This document shows, one piece after another, positions 63,642 to 64,000 of a DNA stretch of 64,000 nucleotides. This DNA comes from Rhizomonospora bruguierae (GTDB lineage Bacteria; Actinomycetota; Actinomycetes; Mycobacteriales; Micromonosporaceae). Under the pieces are notes generated by a model, which made no database searches, was not told where the DNA came from, and saw only the letters and a program-made list of their open reading frames with translations. The position numbers and the translations under genes are program-made. The stretch is taken from assembly GCF_018397995.1 (NCBI RefSeq), contig NZ_BBQH01000017.1, positions 135,948 through 199,947 on the forward strand. The letters run 5' to 3'. Position 1 is the first letter of the stretch; the number at the start of each line of letters is the position of its first letter.

Positions 63642-64000
63642 TCACGGCCTGGGCGGCTGCGGGCGGGGCGTGCCGGCGACCCGCCGGCCCGCGGCCTCAC
63701 GGATCATCCGGTTCGCCTCGTCCCACGGCAGCCCGGTGGCCTGGAGCAGATCGTGGACCGCGGTGCGGACCTGGGCCACCACCACCTGCCCGGAGAAGCC
63801 GACATCCTCGGCGTACGCGCCGCCCGCCGTGCGCACCGCCCCCAGCGCGCGTTCACGCGTGCGCACCGCCGGGCCGCGGGCCCGGACGTCGCGGTGCAGT
63901 TGCCCGATGGCGTCCGCGAGCTGGGTGAGCGCCTCCGGCAACTGGCGCGGCACCGGCTCCCCGTCGGACACCACCGTGGCGGACCGCCGGATCAGGCCGC
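63642..64000 (-). CDS. FUSC-type membrane protein, C-terminal part (5' end outside window)
   Basis: The frame is open to the edge of the window (GLIRRSATVVSDGEPVPRQL), so the gene continues beyond 64000. The visible 119 residues are soluble and helical. The segment GQVVVAQVRTAVHDLLQATGLPWDEANRMI resembles the C-terminal region of actinobacterial FUSC/aromatic-acid-exporter-like proteins, where a Q-x-R-x3-DLL-x-ATG-(L)-x2-DEA pattern is common. Membrane segments would lie upstream. The family call rests on this short region. Confidence 0.6.
   Translation of the reverse strand, partial: GLIRRSATVVSDGEPVPRQLPEALTQLADAIGQLHRDVRARGPAVRTRERALGAVRTAGGAYAEDVGFSGQVVVAQVRTAVHDLLQATGLPWDEANRMIREAAGRRVAGTPRPQPPRP

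Overview
The window is very GC-rich actinomycete DNA. Start/stop overlaps of the GTGA or ATGA type run through almost every operon, GTG starts are common, and the gene content (MbtH-assisted NRPS, bcc-type cytochrome genes, FUSC and LacI families) fits a filamentous actinobacterium, most plausibly in or near the Micromonosporaceae. Genus cannot be fixed from the sequence alone.

Layout. (1) 1-7497: the 3' end of a nonribosomal peptide cluster: the tail of an NRPS carrying a thioesterase fused to an MFS transporter, an MbtH protein, a free-standing carrier protein, a GT4 glycosyltransferase, and a complete E1alpha/E1beta/E2 2-oxoacid dehydrogenase cassette. (2) 7669-12242: single genes (TetR regulator with a divergent membrane protein and a double operator, two uncharacterised membrane proteins, a serine hydrolase lipoprotein) ending in a scar where the C-terminal remnants of an ECF41-type sigma factor and of a thioesterase abut. 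(3) 12443-21269: DsbA-like protein and narGHJIK for nitrate respiration. (4) 21306-29166: hexuronate utilisation (uxaC divergent from a LacI regulator, an ABC importer and a mannonate dehydratase). (5) 29807-34483: sulfonate use (ssuD, ssuA, ssuC, ssuB and a separate flavin reductase); the two transcription units share a CCTAY-N7-RTAGGAAA element. (6) 34516-38794: membrane protein and a MerR/ABC-2 exporter unit with a leaderless promoter. (7) 38883-49902 (minus strand): a long operon for a caa3-type oxidase and a bc1-type complex, followed by a glycogen-debranching-type enzyme. (8) 50070-55269: a cytochrome c maturation System I set (ccmC, D, E, F, G, H). (9) 55195-60628 (minus): a membrane-linked formate dehydrogenase whose catalytic subunit contains an in-frame UGA read as selenocysteine, with a matching SECIS hairpin. 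(10) 60730-64000: a phytoene-desaturase-like oxidoreductase, a short-chain dehydrogenase, and the end of a FUSC-type protein.

How the parts work together. Blocks 3, 7, 8 and 9 read as a respiratory island: formate (Fdh) or quinol feeds nitrate reductase, or the bc1-caa3 branch to oxygen, and the Ccm genes mature the several c-type haem domains encoded next door. Blocks 4 and 5 supply carbon and sulfur from sugar acids and sulfonates. The strongest single observation is the selenocysteine formate dehydrogenase. The most open questions are the Cys-nucleophile thioesterase/MFS fusion with its neighbouring E1/E2/carrier cassette, and the System I Ccm set without CcmA and CcmB in a Gram-positive.
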